Counted from the stretch's first letter, positions 9,157 to 18,403 are shown. The stretch is 64,000 nt of DNA from an uncultured SAR116 cluster alpha proteobacterium (GCA_902623185.1 CACNSW010000004.1:1-64000); one strand, 5' to 3'. A program made the numbers and translations. Notes: generated by a model from the sequence alone, not told the origin.

Positions 9157-9719
9157 TTGAATTTCCGTGTTCGGCGCAGCATCACATAGATAGCACCGGT
9201 ACCACCGTGCTTTGGGCTAGCGTTTGAAATTGCCAAAACAATACCGTCGATTGGGGGTTGTTTCAGCCAAATAGGAACATGACGTCGTAGAACACCCTCA
9301 CCTCGGAGACCCTTGCCTGTGATGACAAGGAGACACCGATGCCCGTAATAAGCGGATTGTTGAATAAACGCGAGAAGCTTTGCTTTAGCCTGCTGCGCAT
9401 TGTAGCCATGGAGATCAATTCGCGCGTCTACCTGCAAATTACCCTTCGCAAGTTTTCGCCTTGTTGTTCTGTCAAGACCGGCATGTTCTCCCTCACGTAA
9501 GTCAATCGGTGTGACCTCTACAGAGGGTACTGGATTTTTAGCTATCGTTACCGCAGCATTCCTGCCTGCAATATTGCGAAACGAAATGGATTTGCGGTCC
9601 ATCAGGGTTTTTTCTGTCGCTGCAGAATAACGAATAGATTTCAGTGGCTTAACCTGGCTAGTAACAGACTCCCAAAGCCTATGATCATCTTCAAAATTAC
9701 CAAGATCCTTTTTGCGCAT
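9153..9719 (-). CDS. Smr/MutS2-type domain protein
   Basis: The product is 188 aa. A basic N-terminal half is followed by a Smr domain at about residues 95-188: RIDLHGYNAQQAKAKLLAF, LLVITGKGLRGEGVLRRHV and NASPKHGGTGAIYVMLRR. Stand-alone Smr domains are nucleases or nucleic-acid-binding modules in characterised proteins (for example SmrB on collided ribosomes). Which role applies here is not shown by the sequence. It overlaps the downstream XRE regulator gene by 4 bases. Confidence 0.88.
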   Translation of the reverse strand: MRKKDLGNFEDDHRLWESVTSQVKPLKSIRYSAATEKTLMDRKSISFRNIAGRNAAVTIAKNPVPSVEVTPIDLREGEHAGLDRTTRRKLAKGNLQVDARIDLHGYNAQQAKAKLLAFIQQSAYYGHRCLLVITGKGLRGEGVLRRHVPIWLKQPPIDGIVLAISNASPKHGGTGAIYVMLRRTRKFK

Positions 9720-9740
9720 TTTTATCCCACATCCCGAATG

Positions 9741-10376
9741 CTACGCCTCGTCTTCTGAACTCTCGGTTTCGGCCAACTTCCAGTTGGGATCGGAAAGCGT
9801 TAAGTCTCGCTCAAAAGTCCAGATGTCAACAAGCTCAACCTTTCCAGTGCCATCATCCTCAATCACGTTGCCATCATCATCTGTGATCGTGCGTATTTGG
9901 ACCGAGTGAAAATCAACCGTGATCGAAGCGATATTATCCGAGATTTGTGCGTTCAAAATACTGACATGCGAAATCTCTTCAATCTTAATCGCCAGCGTTT
10001 CCCTGTCACTCACGCGTTGTTGGATTGACTGAGTAAAACTCTGTAGCAAATCGTAAGTTAGCAACCGCTTAAGTTGGGCAAGATCCCCTTCTGCATATGC
10101 AGATAGAATCATCCCAAACGCGGCCTTTGCACCGGCGAGAAACTGTACCTCATCAAATGATCGATCTGCACGGCGCAACACGTCAATACCGTGTCCTTCA
10201 TTAGCCCCCACTTTAACATCAGGGCGGATCGGAACTGGTTTTTGCTCGAATCTTTCTGCTGATTCTTTTCCACGAACTGGGTCTTCAAAGCCAGTCTTCT
10301 GTCCGAGAACCGAACGAAGCCTAAGGACCAGCAACACCGCTATTACCGCGAATATGAGAATGTCAATAAACGGCAC
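9741..10376 (-). CDS. Tim44/TimA-domain membrane-anchored protein
   Basis: The product is about 211 aa. It has an N-terminal membrane segment (PFIDILIFAVIAVLLVLRLR) and a C-terminal Tim44-like domain (AKAAFGMILSAYAEGDLAQL, LTYDLLQSFTQSIQQR). Family members resemble the membrane-bound mitochondrial Tim44 domain; in Caulobacter TimA is inner-membrane associated. No ATG fits. GTG at 10376 is chosen because AGGGG lies 6 bases upstream and the protein then starts at PFIDIL; TTG 10394 is the alternative. mltA, usual between this gene and smr, is missing. Confidence 0.83.
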   Translation of the reverse strand: MPFIDILIFAVIAVLLVLRLRSVLGQKTGFEDPVRGKESAERFEQKPVPIRPDVKVGANEGHGIDVLRRADRSFDEVQFLAGAKAAFGMILSAYAEGDLAQLKRLLTYDLLQSFTQSIQQRVSDRETLAIKIEEISHVSILNAQISDNIASITVDFHSVQIRTITDDDGNVIEDDGTGKVELVDIWTFERDLTLSDPNWKLAETESSEDEA

Positions 10377-10528
10377 TTTATTCCCCTGCACCAAGATAAT
10401 TGTTGAATTGCATATGGTTATTGATTAGCCCAATATCTAGCACAAGACTGGCATCCAGCCTATTTAATTTAATATCTTACCTTAACAGAAATTTTTGTAA
10501 CCGAGCCAATCACTGCAAAGGAAACCCA

Positions 10529-11047
10529 ATGGGCCTGCTTGTTTTAACCACAATTATACTTTTGGGATGGGCAGAGATCACCGCGTTTATTCTTATCGGC
10601 GGTGAAGTTGGCGGCTTTCTAACCTTTATTGGTGTGTTTTTAACTGCGGTTGTAGGTCTGTGGCTGCTTCGAAGGCTTGCAGCGACAGTAATGACAAATC
10701 TCAGACAACAAGTTATTCGTGGTGAAACACCTCTTGCAGCTGTAGCGGAAAGTTTATCACTACTCATCGGCGGCATTTTATTGCTGATACCCGGCTACGT
10801 CACGGACGCGGTTGGCCTGCTGCTATTTGTCCCTGGTCTGCGCACAGTTATTGGCCTTTTTATCATTAGCCGACTTCTGCAAAACGCAAGATTTTGCAGC
10901 TTTGCCAGCAAAAGTGGCACCATTTTTGATAGTCATGCCACAGACCCACAATGGACTAGCCAACAACAAACTGACAATACAATCATCGAAGGAGAAGCAG
11001 AGGAGAAATGCATTGACTGCAGTGACCCAATTGGGAAGAAGCAATGA
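10529..11047 (+). CDS. fxsA: FxsA family membrane protein
   Basis: The product is 172 aa. FxsA is a cytoplasmic-membrane protein named for its effect on phage T7 exclusion in E. coli; its biochemical role is unknown. Three to four hydrophobic segments are visible (LVLTTIILLGWAEITAFILI, FLTFIGVFLTAVVGLWLL, LLIGGILLLIPGYVTDAVGL), with the conserved PGYVTD turn. ATG 10529 is chosen over an upstream in-frame ATG because AAAGGA precedes it and the family begins here. It is divergent from the Tim44-like gene. Confidence 0.88.
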   Translation: MGLLVLTTIILLGWAEITAFILIGGEVGGFLTFIGVFLTAVVGLWLLRRLAATVMTNLRQQVIRGETPLAAVAESLSLLIGGILLLIPGYVTDAVGLLLFVPGLRTVIGLFIISRLLQNARFCSFASKSGTIFDSHATDPQWTSQQQTDNTIIEGEAEEKCIDCSDPIGKKQ

Positions 11048-11152
11048 CCCGCAAAGACGTAGTCTAGCGGGGAAGCTGGGTTCTTGCCGCCAAACCTTGT
11101 TCCATGCTATGACGCTGTCGTTTAGGAGCTATTCGCTTACGGAGACCGTCAA

Positions 11153-11647
11153 ATGAGTTTAGACAATGATAAAACGAAGCCGTCAAAAGCGAGAGAAAAT
11201 GGTGAACGAGCTTCCAGCCGACAAATTGTTGTCCATTCACAATATATCAAAGACCTTTCATTTGAAAACCCAAACGCGCCTGAAATTCTGTTAGACTCGC
11301 CAAAACAACCTGATGTAGAGATCACCGTAAATGTCGGCGCTCGTCCAGTGGGTGACGCGCAATTCGAAGTCTTGCTTAACCTTGGTGCAAAAGCCAAAAC
11401 TGATGACAAATCACTGTTTCTTGTCGATCTAACTTATGCCGGTATTGTCTCTTGCCCTGAAGTTGCGGTAGAAGATGTCAATCCAATGGTGATGATTGAA
11501 GCCCCACGATTACTCTTTCCTTTTGCGAGAGCCATTGTTTCCGATGTCACGCGTGATGGCGGGTTCATGCCACTGAACATTCAACCCGTCGATTTTGTTG
11601 CCGTATACCAGCATAATCTCTCAAAACAAAAAGAAACAGCGTCATAG
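11153..11647 (+). CDS. secB: Protein-export chaperone SecB
   Basis: SecB keeps preproteins unfolded and delivers them to SecA. The product is 164 aa. It has the core HSQYIKDLSFENPNAPE, VDLTYAGIVSCPE and the EAPRLLFPFARAIVSDVTRD segment ending at GGFMPLNIQPVDF. A short non-conserved polar N-terminus precedes the fold. fxsA, secB and dnaQ lie next to each other at many alphaproteobacterial origins. It converges with dnaQ, with 24 bases between the stops. Confidence 0.96.
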   Translation: MSLDNDKTKPSKARENGERASSRQIVVHSQYIKDLSFENPNAPEILLDSPKQPDVEITVNVGARPVGDAQFEVLLNLGAKAKTDDKSLFLVDLTYAGIVSCPEVAVEDVNPMVMIEAPRLLFPFARAIVSDVTRDGGFMPLNIQPVDFVAVYQHNLSKQKETAS

Positions 11648-11671
11648 CTAAAGCAATAGAGAGTTAAAGAT

Positions 11672-12385
11672 TTAGCGGTTCCAAATTGGTTTCTCGATTT
11701 GCCTTAGAAACACCTCATGTGCCTCAAGTTCAGTACAAGACGGGCTGTGTGTTCTCAAAGGCCATGCGTTGGCGTTTTGGATGCTGTATCCAGATTTTTT
11801 AACGGATTTTTTATTGTTAGACTGTTGGAATTGCGATTGGGTTTGCACATCATCAAGGGATAGGTCTGGCTGCCGACCACCTAGCAGTTCGATATAAACC
11901 TCAGTCAGCAAATCGGCATCGACAAGTGCGCCATGTAAATCACGATGGCTATTGTCGATCTCAAACCTCCGGCACAGCGCGTTAAGATTAACCTGTGCAC
12001 CGGGAAATTTCTTGCGCGCCATGGCCAAGGTATCAACGGCACGTGACATTGGATATTCCGGCAACGAAAGCCGTGCCAACTCGGTATTGATAAAAGCCAT
12101 GTCGAAATTAGCATTATGGATCACCATTTGATCCTCTCCAACAAATTGCATAAATTCAGCGGCAACATCAGCAAACACTGGCTTGTCAGAAAGAAATTCT
12201 AGACTGACCCCATGTACAGCAAAAGCGCCATCTTCGATGTCACGTTCTGGATTTATATAAAGGTGCAATTTCTTCCCAGTGGGTATATGGTTGACCAATT
12301 CCAAAGCGCCGATTTCAATGATTCGGTGACCATCACATACTTTCATGCCTGTTGTTTCGGTATCTATAACAATCTCACGCATCAT
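11672..12385 (-). CDS. dnaQ: DNA polymerase III epsilon subunit (3'-5' proofreading exonuclease)
   Basis: The product is 237 aa. The DEDDh exonuclease motifs are all present: Exo I IVIDTETTG at the N-terminus, Exo II VIHNANFDMAFI, and Exo III HRDLHGALVDADLL with the catalytic His and Asp. The C-terminus (after about residue 180) is the polymerase-binding tail. It lies 9 bases downstream of coaE in the leftward origin arm ppsR-maf-coaE-dnaQ. Confidence 0.95.
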   Translation of the reverse strand: MMREIVIDTETTGMKVCDGHRIIEIGALELVNHIPTGKKLHLYINPERDIEDGAFAVHGVSLEFLSDKPVFADVAAEFMQFVGEDQMVIHNANFDMAFINTELARLSLPEYPMSRAVDTLAMARKKFPGAQVNLNALCRRFEIDNSHRDLHGALVDADLLTEVYIELLGGRQPDLSLDDVQTQSQFQQSNNKKSVKKSGYSIQNANAWPLRTHSPSCTELEAHEVFLRQIEKPIWNR

Positions 12386-12394
12386 TTTTCCATT

Positions 12395-13018
12395 TCAGTC
12401 AGTTACTTTACTGCATATAAATTTTTGACTCAGTATCTGATCGAGCCAAGAAAAAAGCTTCTGGCGTGTTGTGTTTAGATCAGTTCCGGTGTCGAGTATA
12501 AGATCAGCTCGCTCCAACTTTTTGGTAAGTGGCATTTGACTTTTCAAAATACCATTCAACTTATCACCTGTCATGCCTTCTCTGGCCAGAGCTCGCTCAC
12601 GCTGTATATCAGGTGCAACAGTTGTAACGACAATTAAATCACACAGCTCATGCGTGCCAACTTCAAACAGAAGTGGTACATCCAGTACCAATATTTGCGC
12701 CCCAGCTTCGCGGTGCAGTGACAGAAATTCATCCCGCTTTTTGGCAACGAGTGGATGAAGTATCTTTTCCACTTTCCTCCGGTCGGCCGCATTCTGGAAA
12801 ACGCGATTGCCTAAAACTTTTCTATCAACAGCACCATCAGCGCCCACAATATCATCACCAAAAACCTCAACGACTTTAGCAACCGCTAGCCCGGCAACAC
12901 CAAGAAGCTGATGAACACAGCGATCTGCGTCAAAAACCACTATGCCACGTTCAAGGAAAAGATCTGCTGTAGTAGATTTGCCTGTGGCAATGCCTCCAGT
13001 TAAACCAATAATAATCAC
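12395..13018 (-). CDS. coaE: Dephospho-CoA kinase
   Basis: CoaE performs the last step of CoA synthesis, phosphorylating dephospho-CoA. The product is about 207 aa. The P-loop GLTGGIATGKSTTADLF opens the protein, and the DADRCVHQLLG and LDVPLLFEVG segments follow. The start is a GTG at 13018 that overlaps the maf stop as GTGA. The frame stays open upstream, but those residues lie inside maf and precede the family start. aroE, which usually lies between maf and coaE at alphaproteobacterial origins, is absent. Confidence 0.93.
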   Translation of the reverse strand: MIIIGLTGGIATGKSTTADLFLERGIVVFDADRCVHQLLGVAGLAVAKVVEVFGDDIVGADGAVDRKVLGNRVFQNAADRRKVEKILHPLVAKKRDEFLSLHREAGAQILVLDVPLLFEVGTHELCDLIVVTTVAPDIQRERALAREGMTGDKLNGILKSQMPLTKKLERADLILDTGTDLNTTRQKLFSWLDQILSQKFICSKVTD

Positions 13019-13653
13019 GGCTTCTCTCGTAGCGCCAGACCATGGCTTCGCAGAAAAGGAAGGATCTGAACAAGTGGCAAGCCCAACACCGCAAAGAAAC
13101 ATCCCTCAATACGGCTAAACAGATGCAGACCTAAGCCCTCAATCTGATAGGAGCCGGGACATCTAAAGGCAGCATCACCAACAGCCAAGAGATAATTATC
13201 GATGAATTCGTCAGATAAGGGCTGCATAGTCAGCGTTGGAGTTTCTAGATGATGCCAGATCCTCTCCCCATTTCGATAGACCACTGCAGCGGTCATTAGC
13301 TGATGTGTTTTTCCAGAGAGCATTCGTAACTGAGAACCAGCCATTACCAGATCTTTCGGCTTACCTAAAATTTGTCCATCACAAACAAGGATTTGATCGG
13401 CACCGAGGACAAATCCTGAAGGGTGTTCACCGTTATCGTGTGCTACTTTACGCGCTTTCATGTCGGCAAGCATAATCGCTGTGTCAGCTGCTGGCATCAT
13501 CGATGCAGCGGCGGAGCCACGCAAACCAATCTCGTCAACGTTAGCCGGTCGAGCGATAAAATTCACACCGACATCAGTAAGCATTTTCCAGCGTGTTTTA
13601 CTTTGCGACGCGAGAACCAGCGCCCCCTTAGAAAAAGAAAATCCATAAATCAT
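13015..13653 (-). CDS. maf: Maf-family nucleotide pyrophosphatase
   Basis: Maf proteins hydrolyse modified or canonical NTPs (dTTP/UTP or m7GTP types). The product is 212 aa. It shows the N-terminal ALVLASQSKTRWKML (family SxxR loop) and GADQILVCDGQILGKPKD, then GSYQIEGLGLHLFSRIEGC. The substrate subtype is not certain. ATG 13653 follows the ppsR stop by 4 bases; an in-frame ATG at 13674 would overlap ppsR. It overlaps coaE by 4 bases. Confidence 0.9.
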   Translation of the reverse strand: MIYGFSFSKGALVLASQSKTRWKMLTDVGVNFIARPANVDEIGLRGSAAASMMPAADTAIMLADMKARKVAHDNGEHPSGFVLGADQILVCDGQILGKPKDLVMAGSQLRMLSGKTHQLMTAAVVYRNGERIWHHLETPTLTMQPLSDEFIDNYLLAVGDAAFRCPGSYQIEGLGLHLFSRIEGCFFAVLGLPLVQILPFLRSHGLALREKP

Positions 13654-13657
13654 AAAA

Positions 13658-14485
13658 TTATTGCTGACCCTCATTCCAATTAGTATGAAGCTGAATGATC
13701 GCAGCTGCCGTTTCCTCAACAGAGCGCCGGGTAACATCTATTACTGGCCACTGATTTTGTGTGAATAGTCGGCGTGCTTGGCGCACCTCCTCAGTGATCA
13801 TCTCAAGATCAGAATAACCTTCATTAGCATTATCTGACATGGCAATCTGACGTGTACGCCGAATAAGACTCAGACGTTTTGGATCGTTTGTCAGCCCCAC
13901 AACCAGAATATTCAAACGATCGAGATGATGGATTGGAAAAGGAACACCGGGGACTAACGCATAATTAGCAACTTTATAGCCCCTATGAGCAAGGTACATA
14001 GAAGTTGGTGTTTTTGATGTTCGCGATACACCAACAAGAAGAATGTCGGCATCTTTTAATGCCCCCATATTCATTCCATCATCATGATTGACAGCAAAAT
14101 CTATAGCCGAAATCCGTTGGTAATAGTCGCTGTCTAATTGCCGCTGTCCCCCGGGTTTGTTCTGCGAACTTTGTCCTAAAAAATTGCCAAATAAAGAAAC
14201 TACTGGGTCAAGTACTGACACATGTGGAACTCGTAGAGTTTTACATTTATCTTCTATTTTGCTGCGCAATTTGGCGTCGAGAACACTCATCAATAAGATC
14301 CCCGGGTAACGTTCAAGACTGACGAATATCGCTTCTAGATGTTGCTGACTACGGACAAGTGTCCAAACGTGTTCAGTTGTTTTAACATCTGGAAATTGCG
14401 CGAGGCACGCGCGCGAAATTTGATGCACGGTCTCACCTGTTGAATCAGAAACTAGGTGAATATGAATTTCCAGTGCCACCGTCAT
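13658..14485 (-). CDS. ppsR: PEP synthase / pyruvate phosphate dikinase regulatory protein (PSRP)
   Basis: This bifunctional serine/threonine kinase and phosphorylase switches PEP synthetase or pyruvate phosphate dikinase. The product is 275 aa: N-terminal HLVSDSTGETVHQISRACL, then LDPVVSLFGNFLG, and the P-loop-like GVSRTSKTPTSMYLAHRGYK at about residue 153. This is the Rickettsia RP001-type gene found beside alphaproteobacterial origins. It is the first gene left of the origin gap and reads away from it. Confidence 0.94.
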   Translation of the reverse strand: MTVALEIHIHLVSDSTGETVHQISRACLAQFPDVKTTEHVWTLVRSQQHLEAIFVSLERYPGILLMSVLDAKLRSKIEDKCKTLRVPHVSVLDPVVSLFGNFLGQSSQNKPGGQRQLDSDYYQRISAIDFAVNHDDGMNMGALKDADILLVGVSRTSKTPTSMYLAHRGYKVANYALVPGVPFPIHHLDRLNILVVGLTNDPKRLSLIRRTRQIAMSDNANEGYSDLEMITEEVRQARRLFTQNQWPVIDVTRRSVEETAAAIIQLHTNWNEGQQ

Positions 14486-14914
14486 GCAGAAGTTATCCTC
14501 TTACTTAAGTGTTGTCACCTGAATTTATAGAAACACTAATTTTACATGCCGGAGCCCGAGTTAGTTTGAATGGAAGAGACACTTCACTAAACTAACAAGC
14601 TAATTTGAATAAACTATCCAATACCATGGGATAAATAATTTTGTAATGGGGATAAAATTCTTCTGCTTTTTAAGAAACCTAATTTATACACATCAAAACA
14701 GAAATTTTAAATTTGTGGATGAAATCGCTGTGCGGATGTTACGTTAATAAGGAAGGATTTTCATCTCATTGGAAAATAAAGGAATCTTAACTAAAACTGG
14801 AAAGTAAATTTGTGGATAAATAGTTAATTTTTTGGAAAGTGTTGTTATTCACAAGCACTAATTAAACAACTAAACTTATATATAAATATATATATAGATA
14901 GCTTACGGGAAAAC
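14486..14914. other. Probable chromosomal replication origin (oriC) between ppsR and hemE
   Basis: This 429-base AT-rich gap lies between two genes reading outward. Matches to the DnaA box TTATCCACA are one perfect box on the minus strand (14811-14819) and four with one mismatch: 14647-14655 and 14714-14722 (minus), 14684-14692 (TTATACACA) and 14845-14853 (TTATTCACA) on plus. A 21-base A/T-only tract at 14876-14896 is a candidate unwinding element. One GANTC site (14782-14786) is present. The gap between hemE and the RP001-type gene is the established origin in Caulobacter and the predicted one in Rickettsia. The hemE promoter must also lie here. Function is inferred from position and boxes. 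Confidence 0.85.
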
Positions 14915-15955
14915 ATGGCATCATCTTTAATTGTCAAAACACTAACTGGCACTAAAACTTCGAACACCCCTATATGGATGATGCGACAAGCGGGTCGTTA
15001 CCTTCCAGAGTATCGTGCAGTACGAGAAAGCCAGGATAGTTTTATTTCATTTTGTTTAAATTCTGAAAAAGCTAGCGAAGTTACTTTGCAACCAATAAAT
15101 CGATTTGGATTTGACGCAGCTATTGTTTTTTCAGATATTCTAATGGTGCCGTGGGCACTTGCTAGGGAGGTAATTTTCATTCCCGGTACTGGACCTAAGC
15201 TAAAGCCACTATCGCCTGAAACCAAGCTTGATAAAAAACTACTCGATCAAATTGAGGATCGACTCGCACCTATCAGTACAACACTTAAATTTGTAAGATC
15301 CAGGCTAACAGACGACAGGGCTTTGATAGGTTTTGCTGGCGCACCTTGGACAGTCATCACTTACATGATAGAGGGGGGATCATCACGCGATTTTGTTAAA
15401 TCTCGGCAATGGCTTTGGTCACATCCTAAAGAATTTGAAATTTTGCTCGATTATATTTCTCAAGCTACGATTAGTTTTTTGGCATTACAAGCGCAAGCTG
15501 GTGCTGATATTCTTATGTTATTCGACAGTTGGGCAAATGCAGTGCCCGCAGAAAAGCGTGAAAAAATCACTATCGCACCTACTCGTCATATTGTAAAAAC
15601 GTTACGTCAACAGGGCTACAAACAACCTATCATCGGTTTTCCTAAAGGTATTGGTGAAGGAATAATAGCCTACGTAGAAGAAGCGGAAATTGATGCGCTT
15701 GCAATTGACCACATGACAGATCCACGGTGGGTTGATAAAGTTTTGCCAAAAAAATTTCCGGTTCAAGGAAATCTCGACCCTTTAAGTTTGCTCGCTGGAG
15801 GATCGGAAATGTTGAATTCAATTGATTATATCCTTGATAGCTTCCGGGATCGACCGCATATCTTTAACCTAGGCCACGGCGTTACACCACCAACACCAAT
15901 CTCTAATGTAGAACAGATGGTTCAAAGGGTAAGAAAATCAGACAATGTCATATGA
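14915..15955 (+). CDS. hemE: Uroporphyrinogen decarboxylase
   Basis: HemE converts uroporphyrinogen III to coproporphyrinogen III. The product is 346 aa. It shows PIWMMRQAGRYLPEYRAVR at the N-terminus (substrate-binding Arg residues), GFDAAIVFSDILMVPWALA, GFAGAPWTVITYMIEGGSS and FNLGHGVTPPTP at the C-terminus. It is the first gene right of the origin gap and overlaps hemJ by 11 bases. Its coding DNA looks visibly more AT-rich than mnmE-parB further right. Confidence 0.96.
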   Translation: MASSLIVKTLTGTKTSNTPIWMMRQAGRYLPEYRAVRESQDSFISFCLNSEKASEVTLQPINRFGFDAAIVFSDILMVPWALAREVIFIPGTGPKLKPLSPETKLDKKLLDQIEDRLAPISTTLKFVRSRLTDDRALIGFAGAPWTVITYMIEGGSSRDFVKSRQWLWSHPKEFEILLDYISQATISFLALQAQAGADILMLFDSWANAVPAEKREKITIAPTRHIVKTLRQQGYKQPIIGFPKGIGEGIIAYVEEAEIDALAIDHMTDPRWVDKVLPKKFPVQGNLDPLSLLAGGSEMLNSIDYILDSFRDRPHIFNLGHGVTPPTPISNVEQMVQRVRKSDNVI

Positions 15956-16373
15956 ATATATCAAAGCATTTCATATTATTGCGGTGATGAGCTGGATGGC
16001 AGGGTTGCTCTATTTACCACGACTATTTGTTTATCATTCTGAAACCGATATTGGATCAGTAAGATCAGAAACTTTCAAAGTAATGGAACGACGATTGCTC
16101 AAAGCGATTATGAATCCTGCAATGATAGTAACATTCATCCTGGGTTTCTGGATGTTGATTCTAAATCCAGGTCTACTGTCTGAACCTTGGATGCATGTGA
16201 AAATTTTTTGTGTGCTCTTAATGGCGGCCTGTCATGGTAAATTTTCTAAAATGCGAAGGTTATTCGAATGTGACAAAAACCTAGTTCCACCGAAAAGTTA
16301 TCGTATTTGGAATGAGGTCCCCACTGGTCTTATGGTAGTCATTGTGATTATGGCAGTGGCAAAACCAATTTAA
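15945..16373 (+). CDS. hemJ: Protoporphyrinogen oxidase HemJ
   Basis: HemJ is the membrane protoporphyrinogen IX oxidase of many bacteria lacking HemG and HemY. The product is 142 aa with about four membrane helices. Family residues are visible in the first helix (KAFHIIAVMSWMAGLLYLPR, including the conserved His) and in RRLLKAIMNPAMIVTFILGF. The overlap with hemE links two steps of heme synthesis in one transcript. Confidence 0.92.
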   Translation: MSYEYIKAFHIIAVMSWMAGLLYLPRLFVYHSETDIGSVRSETFKVMERRLLKAIMNPAMIVTFILGFWMLILNPGLLSEPWMHVKIFCVLLMAACHGKFSKMRRLFECDKNLVPPKSYRIWNEVPTGLMVVIVIMAVAKPI

Positions 16374-16383
16374 CTTTGATTTA

Positions 16384-16411
16384 TTGACATATGCGCTGCA
16401 AAGATTACTAT
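16384..16411 (+). promoter_or_regulatory. Candidate promoter upstream of rho
   Basis: A perfect -35 TTGACA (16384-16389) is followed 16 bases later by TACTAT (16406-16411, 4 of 6 to the -10 consensus). It lies about 100 bases before the rho ATG, leaving a leader of about 90 bases. rho leaders are often autoregulatory, but no specific attenuator was identified. Confidence 0.45.
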
Positions 16412-16507
16412 TGTAAAGTCTGATCAATGAAAGCAGGCATAAAGGATAGTCATTCGGCTCTGTCCTACTTTCTTCTCACCACATCCATTATCTGTTGAGC
16501 TGATGTA

Positions 16508-17767
16508 ATGCATCTCCAGGACCTTAAACAAAAGTCGCCGGCTGACCTTTTGGCTTATGCTGAGGAGTTAGAAGTCGAAAATGCAAGTACGCTGCGAAAG
16601 CAGGATATGATGTTTGCTATCTTGAAGCAACTTGCAGCCAATGAAGTGGCGATTTACGGTAGCGGAGTGCTTGAAGTATTATCTGATGGATTTGGGTTCT
16701 TGCGTGCGCCGGAATCAAATTACCTGCCAGGACCAGATGATATCTACGTATCTCCTAGTCAAGTGCGTCGCTTCAGTCTACGGACAGGAGATACGGTTGA
16801 AGGAGAAATCCGCGCGCCTAAGGATGGTGAGCGTTATTTTGCTTTGCTGAAAGTAGAAACTATAAATTTTGAGGATCCAAATGCTGTCCGCCATCGGATT
16901 AATTTTGACAATCTTACACCCCTTTATCCTGAGGAAAAGCTGACGCTCGAGCTCGCATTTAATGCAGATAAAAAAGATAATACCCCACGAGTTATTGATT
17001 TAGTGTCCCCAATGGGCAAGGGACAAAGAGGTCTAATCGTGGCACCGCCGCGTACTGGAAAAACTATGATGCTTCAGAGCATCGCACATGCAATTTCAGA
17101 AAATCACCCTGAAGTTTACCTTATTGTTTTGCTGATTGATGAACGACCTGAAGAAGTGACAGACATGCAGCGTTCAGTTCGAGGTGAAGTGATTTCTTCA
17201 ACCTTCGACGAACCCGCGTCAAGACATGTGCAAGTCACTGAAATGGTTATAGAAAAAGCTAAGAGATTGGTCGAACATAAGCGTGATGTTGTGATTCTTT
17301 TAGACTCGATCACTCGTTTAGCACGCGCTTATAATACAGTTGTTCCTTCGTCGGGGAAAGTCCTAACCGGTGGTGTTGATGCCAACGCGCTGCAACGGCC
17401 TAAGCGTTTTTTTGGAGCGGCAAGAAATGTTGAAGAAGGCGGTTCTTTGACAATAATTGCCACTGCTCTAATCGAAACTGGGTCGCGGATGGATGAGGTG
17501 ATCTTTGAGGAATTCAAGGGGACTGGCAATAGTGAGGTCATTCTTGATCGGAAGCTATCAGATAAACGGACCTTTCCAGCGATTGACATTACCCGTTCTG
17601 GAACACGTAAAGAAGAACTCCTTGTCGACAAAGGGACACTCGCTAAAATGTGGGTCCTGCGCCGCATTCTGATGCAAATGGGTCCTGTCGATGCAATGGA
17701 GTTCCTAATTGACAAACTAAAGAATTCCAAAAGCAACGATGACTTTTTCGACCAGATGAACAGCTAG
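16508..17767 (+). CDS. rho: Transcription termination factor Rho
   Basis: Rho is a hexameric RNA helicase that ends untranslated transcripts. The product is 419 aa, standard length. It begins [20 protein letters not shown], has the cold-shock-like RNA site [20 protein letters not shown], then Walker [16 protein letters not shown], Walker [17 protein letters not shown], and the Q/R-loop region [20 protein letters not shown]. Its stop shares a CTAG with the stop of the convergent ogt gene. Confidence 0.97.
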   Translation: MHLQDLKQKSPADLLAYAEELEVENASTLRKQDMMFAILKQLAANEVAIYGSGVLEVLSDGFGFLRAPESNYLPGPDDIYVSPSQVRRFSLRTGDTVEGEIRAPKDGERYFALLKVETINFEDPNAVRHRINFDNLTPLYPEEKLTLELAFNADKKDNTPRVIDLVSPMGKGQRGLIVAPPRTGKTMMLQSIAHAISENHPEVYLIVLLIDERPEEVTDMQRSVRGEVISSTFDEPASRHVQVTEMVIEKAKRLVEHKRDVVILLDSITRLARAYNTVVPSSGKVLTGGVDANALQRPKRFFGAARNVEEGGSLTIIATALIETGSRMDEVIFEEFKGTGNSEVILDRKLSDKRTFPAIDITRSGTRKEELLVDKGTLAKMWVLRRILMQMGPVDAMEFLIDKLKNSKSNDDFFDQMNS

Positions 17768-18264
17768 ATATATTGGCTTTCAAGTGAGATTAAAGCCAAT
17801 TTTCGGGCTAAATTAGAGGTATTATTGGGTGGAAGCGAACTTCCCCCGCCGTAATGGCCCAAAGTTCCATCTGATCTTATTATCCTATGACAGGGAAAGA
17901 TGATTGGGATTGGATTTGATGCGCAGGCTGTTCCCGCTGCTCTCTGCGCTTGTGGCTTACCCGCAGCCGCTGCAAACTCCTTGTAAGTAATGGTACTACC
18001 ATAGGGGATCTGCATCATGATATCTAACCAGTGCCGAGCGGTTTCTGATTTTCTTTCGGGATTGATCGGCAAATCAAAACTCCGCCGCTGGCCAGCAAAA
18101 TATTCCTTCAGTTGAGTGATGGTTTCACGTGAAACATCATCAGGTCTATCTGGCGTATTCCAGAGGCTTTGGTCCCAGTCAAGGCGAATGAGAGCTGTGT
18201 TATCACTAACGGCGCGAAACCAGCCAAGAGGTGAGTGAAAAGTCATCTGAAAATGGGTAGTCAT
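17764..18264 (-). CDS. ogt: Methylated-DNA--protein-cysteine methyltransferase
   Basis: This suicide enzyme transfers the O6-alkyl group of guanine to its own cysteine. The product is about 166 aa. The active-site [18 protein letters not shown] is near the C-terminus, with Cys in [24 protein letters not shown] is the DNA-binding helix region. ATG 18264 is chosen because AGGAGG lies 5 bases upstream, although the frame is open to 18327. It stands on the opposite strand between rho and mnmE, which are adjacent at many related origins. A parS site lies within it. Confidence 0.9.
   Translation of the reverse strand: MTTHFQMTFHSPLGWFRAVSDNTALIRLDWDQSLWNTPDRPDDVSRETITQLKEYFAGQRRSFDLPINPERKSETARHWLDIMMQIPYGSTITYKEFAAAAGKPQAQRAAGTACASNPIPIIFPCHRIIRSDGTLGHYGGGSSLPPNNTSNLARKLALISLESQYI
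18121..18136. promoter_or_regulatory. parS centromere site inside ogt (15 of 16 match)
   Basis: The sequence GGTTTCACGTGAAACA matches the conserved parS TGTTTCACGTGAAACA at 15 of 16 bases, and the central 14 bases are a perfect palindrome. It is about 3.3 kb from the probable origin and 5 kb from parB. It encodes VSRET of the ogt product. ParB binding is inferred from the exact motif. Confidence 0.85.
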
Positions 18265-18403
18265 CACAACCTCCTGTTTTTGTGTCAGTGGTCTCCACCA
18301 ATCACGTGACAGCATCCAAATAAACAAACTTGCTGAAAGGTGATATTGGTTATAAGTCTAAGCAGCATCGCAATCTAGTGAAAGAGAATATGGAGCAGCC
18401 CTT

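Noticed and set aside
14486-14914. CtrA boxes in the origin gap
   Set aside because: Several TTAA tetramers occur in this AT-rich DNA but none are spaced by seven bases from a second TTAA.
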